Source: Diploscapter coronatus
Lineage: Eukaryota; Nematoda; Chromadorea; Rhabditida; Rhabditidae
Assembly (NCBI GenBank): GCA_964036155.1
Contig: OZ038422.1
Location: 25,133,201 to 25,197,200 of the forward strand
Reading direction: 5' to 3'
Length of the DNA stretch: 64,000 nucleotides
The position numbers and the translations under genes are program-made. Positions 60,496-64,000 of the stretch are shown here, piece after piece (within the stretch, counting starts at the first letter, position 1; the number at the start of each line of letters is the position of its first letter). The notes beneath the pieces were generated by a model. The model was given only the letters and a program-made list of their open reading frames with translations, ran no database searches and was not told the origin of the DNA.

Positions 60496-63254
60496 CTAAC
60501 TACCATTGTTCTCGATAACGTTTTTGGCTTGTCGCGCGTCGTCAAAGGATTCGAGTTGAATCGTGGGAATCGTCGCGTCGAAAACCACGCCATCCTCCCG
60601 CTCCAGTTTGAATTTGCCCCTAAATTTTATGTTCGCTTTGAAATTTGAATAAAGTTATTTCAAAAACTTTTTAGATATTTCCTCATTTTTTTATTACTAA
60701 GGTTACGAATGGCGAAATAATAACACTTGAAGTAGATTAAGTTATGCTTTTTTTTTAAACTTATATGAAACATTCTCATCTGAAAGTTCTGGCAACTATT
60801 CCTAAGTGAACTAAGGGTTTGAGAGAATGATTTATTTTTATTCTCAAGGCGATATGCATAATGATGATAGTCTAATCTTGAAATTTCAGAAATAAAATAC
60901 AGAAATTTTGAAGCGTACCACATGTGCCCTCCCTTCGAGTGTGCCAAATCGATGATGGAACTGAATTGGAAGGCTGGGTTTTCAGCGTTTAGCTCGGGTT
61001 GCTGGAAAAATACTATAGCTTTCCGAAAAAATCATTTTGAAACAAAATCTGGAACATTTGCTTTCTGAAAGAAATAATTTACCTTTCCATAGACGCTGTT
61101 TCCATGGACCTGGTTCATATTATTCAGTGAGTAGATTTTCAGCGTCCTTTCCCGAAGAGTGACCCTTTCAGCCGGATAGAGGTTGACGATTCTGAAAATT
61201 CCATTTATAAGTTGCATAATAAGCCTATTTTATGGTAGAAATACTTTTAGTGACGCTTTTCGACCAGATATGAAGATTTTTATCTTAAGAAATCTACGTT
61301 CTTTATATTTGTTCAGGAATTCTACGTATAACTTGAAAATTCATCAACAAATTCGGTGGGTTATCCAATTCTGTGAACAAATCTAGTTGACCTGACAACG
61401 TATCTCCAAACGTGTTTCGTCTGACCGTTGACCAGGTTTTCCCCCAGGTAGAAAGTGGTTACCGTAACCTCGATGTTATCAGTGACTTGTCTGAAAATAT
61501 CTAATCAATGATAAAGTATAGGTCTTGCAAAAATGACTGAATTATTAAAACCTTAAAACTCTTACGTAAAAACATCGCGAGGAGCGAGCCAAGTCCTGTT
61601 CGAGTGTCGATAGTTGTCGACAAGTTCCGGCTTGATTCCTGCCACGACGAGTCCTAAATTTACAAAAAATATTTTTTAGAACAAATCTCATGTTTATTCG
61701 ATTTGTTTTTAGAAAAGTCACCGTTTTTGAGTTTCAACTCGAAAATCCTGTCGAACAAGTCGTGCTCGAGGGCGGTTTCCTCCAATGGAGCGTACGGTAA
61801 AACGTCGTCCTGAGAGACGCAGTCCATTCCGCTGGAAAAGATAGAATTATGGTAGGAGACTTTTGTAACAAGTAATCAACACAAGTAAATAACTATCGAA
61901 ACTTCTAGAAAACTTGAAACTTATTTCATTTCGTTTTTGCTAAACGATAACAAGTTGCTGTCAGCAGAAAGTAACAAAATAATGAATATAGATTTTTTTT
62001 CCAAATACTAAAAAATAATCCTTACTTGATAACAGTGAGTATTTTCTCCGTCCGGCCTGTGGGAGTGGGCGGTCCGTTGTCGACCAAATAGGACGTCATA
62101 TCGACGGGGAAACCGAGAAACGGCCAATCAGGTCGGTGGATAAGCACTTGGTAATACTGCTTCGTCTTTGAGGTTGGACTGTCTCTGGAAAAAAAACAAA
62201 AGATTTTTTAAAGTTGGAAATTGTTGGCTTTTTGGAAAGTTCACCCTATCTTGTGGTGAAATAATGCTAAAACAAGACGGGAAAAAGCAAAAGAATTCTG
62301 AATAAAACAAATTGAAATTTGAACAAGATTCATGATGAAACTAAAAAAAACCGGATTATTTTTTAATAAAATATTGATTTTTTGTTACTTTTTTTTTTAT
62401 AAATTAAAGAAAGACTCACTGAGTAACGGACCCGTTTTTGTTGGTGTCTTTCTCATGGTACCGCGTGTTGAACCCGCAAATGATCACGCCTCGATATGCG
62501 AATGTACGGTGAATGAAGAACTGAAAATATTGCTTCTTAAAAAAACCCAGACGATTTTATTTTCTTATCTTTTATCACAGGAGACTTTTAAAAATTTTTT
62601 TCAAAGCCAATCTGTTTAAAAATGACATCAAATTTCATAGAAAAATTATATCAGGCGGTTTTTTCTATCTATCGTTTATCATAGAATTTTTAAATCAATT
62701 ATTTTCCAAAACTCCTACCTGCCCAGGCTGATATTCCGAGTTGGCGCCCTTTTGGGTCGGCATAATTCGACCGATTTCTCGGAACGAGGGTGGTGGCGAA
62801 ATTCGGAATCTGAAAATTTCGAAATCTCATCAATTTGAACGTTTTGCAAGAAAAAAGCGCTTATATTTCAGGAAATCAATAGCAGAAATGCTAAGTCTTT
62901 ATGCTATTGTTTTATTATATCTTTATATTTTCAATTTTAGGATTTTCAAAACTTCAAAAACTCGCGATAAATAAAGATCTTTTCAAAAGTTTCTGAAAAG
63001 AAAGATAAAATATGCCTCCAAGAATTTGATCAAATAGTTTATAAAGAGTTGCATTATTCGCTTTGCGCTTAGAGTATGTTACCTAATTAAATTACTAAAA
63101 CTTCAATCAGCCTCTATGCAAAATGTTTTATTTGAAATTTTCGAAAAATAAAAAGAATGTACCTGGCATTATTTTTGACGGACGTCGAGATTCCCCTCCA
63201 GCTGTTCAATTGACCTCCCGTCGTGAACCGCAACAGAATCGGCGACGCTGACAT
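60496..63254 (-). CDS. POLDIP2: POLDIP2 homologue (YccV-like plus ApaG domains)
   Basis: Ten exons from high to low: 63254-63163, 62809-62719, 62520-62420, 62184-62026, 61831-61722, 61653-61566, 61490-61392, 61191-61083, 61001-60919, 60619-60496; 351 residues (human about 368). The N-terminus is Arg/Ser-rich and lacks acidic residues for about 40 positions, as a mitochondrial targeting peptide would. Next is a YccV-like (hemimethylated-DNA-binding type) domain (GQFFIHRTFAYRGVIICGFN, YYQVLIHR, GMDCVSQDDVLPYAP, HDLFDRIFE). It is followed by an ApaG-like beta domain (TDNIEVTVTTFYLGEN, VWRYVVRIVNLYPAERVTLR, NPAFQFSSIIDL, GHMWGKFKLERED). Human POLDIP2 is found in mitochondria and nucleus and interacts with the DNA polymerase delta subunit p50, PCNA and other partners. 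The order and spacing match POLDIP2 throughout. The start is the ATG at 63254. Confidence 0.92.
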
Positions 63255-64000
63255 TGCCGCCTCTAATTAGCGAAATTACTATAATTAACTAGTTAATTGA
63301 AGCAATTAACTCGAAAATGAGCATAATTAATTCTTAAACGTACGGACGATATAAAGGGGCTAAGTGTGCGGAGAGATTGCAAATGTCAAAGAATTGGCGC
63401 GCGCGGGGATACACAGCTAAAATGTATCCAAAGAGGATTCTAAAGCAAACGCAAAACTTTTGAAACGAGTTATTTAAGGGCAAAACCAGAATTAAAAAGT
63501 GCAAGAATACGTTCCTGGTGCGAGAACCAAGCTGGACAAAAACTAGCACAAAATTTACGGTATGATAACACTTTTATCGTTTTCTTTCAAATCAAATTCT
63601 TCGAAATCAGGTGAAAAATATCCTGACTCGTTCTTTACACAAATTCAAATCAAATAGGGCTGGGACGTAGGTCGGAATTTTAAGTTTTCCGCTTTTTTAC
63701 TGAATTTCCAAATCCCGACCTCGACCAGATCAGACTTATATATTTGATGAGTTTACAAAATAAATTATAGCATATTTTGATCGAACGATACGAAAATGAG
63801 CAAGTTTCGAGAGGGTGCACTTTTTAAAATTTCAAAAATTCGCTATTTTGAAAAATGCGCCCCTTTTATGGTAACTGAAGAAAAATCGCAGATGGTTTGG
63901 TTGAAGCGTAAAAGAATGGTAAAAATGAAAGGCATTTCGGATAAAAAGTCAAATTTGTGGATTACTGTAATTACAGAACCTCCTGTAAAAACTTATCAGA
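63255..64000. other. Upstream of POLDIP2; no gene seen
   Basis: AT-rich. Two copies of ATTAACT-type repeats occur at about 63281-63312, resembling those near 3700. No exon is supported to the window end. Confidence 0.4.

Larger units (their letters stand above)
180..61930. repeat. Dispersed intronic motif GAAACNTA
   Basis: A short element, typically TTTTGAAACNTATTT with N = A, T, C or G, recurs at roughly one per kilobase in long introns. Examples on +: 181, 1381, 7430, 15889, 17084, 17811, 19236, 20199, 22191, 24061, 31301, 32876, 33847, 36846, 47716, 50998, 51808, 53973 and 61915 (positions approximate). Flanks differ, so it is not a simple transposon. A minority are inverted (for example 6768, 33057, 41458, 50362, 52483, 57733, 58423). 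Confidence 0.65.

Overview
This window is nuclear DNA from a nematode, most likely a free-living rhabditid-type worm that is not C. elegans itself. The evidence is AT-rich introns ending in TTTTCAG, genes cut into dozens of small exons, candidate spliced-leader acceptors just upstream of start codons, and nematode-type proteins (a CED-4 without WD40 repeats, ZYG-8, SSL-1, NCL-1, STRD-1). From memory, the C. elegans counterparts of all five lie on chromosome III, so this looks like a block of the ancestral chromosome III element (Nigon C). I built exon models by hand. Every multi-exon model keeps frame through all its junctions, so spans and exon ends should be accurate to within a few bases except where noted.

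Left part, + strand: the 3' end of an unidentified gene (205-621); 231 bp later the STRAD pseudokinase gene strd-1 (853-3579), perhaps in the same operon; then zyg-8, a doublecortin-domain kinase (5177-11910).

Centre, + strand: a 24.6 kb gene of about 69 exons for the SWR1/SRCAP/EP400/Domino-type remodelling ATPase SSL-1 (13899-38526). It appears to have two alternative C-termini. A read-through last exon (to 27987) gives a tail with an AT-hook, as in SRCAP or Domino-B. Splicing onward gives an EP400 or Domino-A-like tail with a SANT domain and a Gln/Gly-rich region. The intron space between the two ends holds heat-shock-element arrays inside an inverted repeat and a 1.27 kb mariner transposon with perfect terminal repeats and one stop codon in its transposase.

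Right part: ced-4, the apoptosome NTPase (39761-43665, +); a small AT-rich F-box/Kelch gene (44902-46195, +); then on the - strand a small helical-repeat-like protein (48175-47101), ncl-1, a RING/B-box/NHL protein (58895-50505), and a POLDIP2 homologue (63254-60496).

The genes do not form one pathway. They cover cell polarity (strd-1), spindle microtubules (zyg-8), chromatin (ssl-1), cell death (ced-4), translational or nucleolar control (ncl-1) and mitochondrial or DNA-polymerase-associated function (POLDIP2). The most unusual non-genic signal is a short motif, GAAACNTA in a T-rich context, that recurs in most long introns of the window regardless of gene strand. I saw no rRNA, tRNA or CRISPR array.
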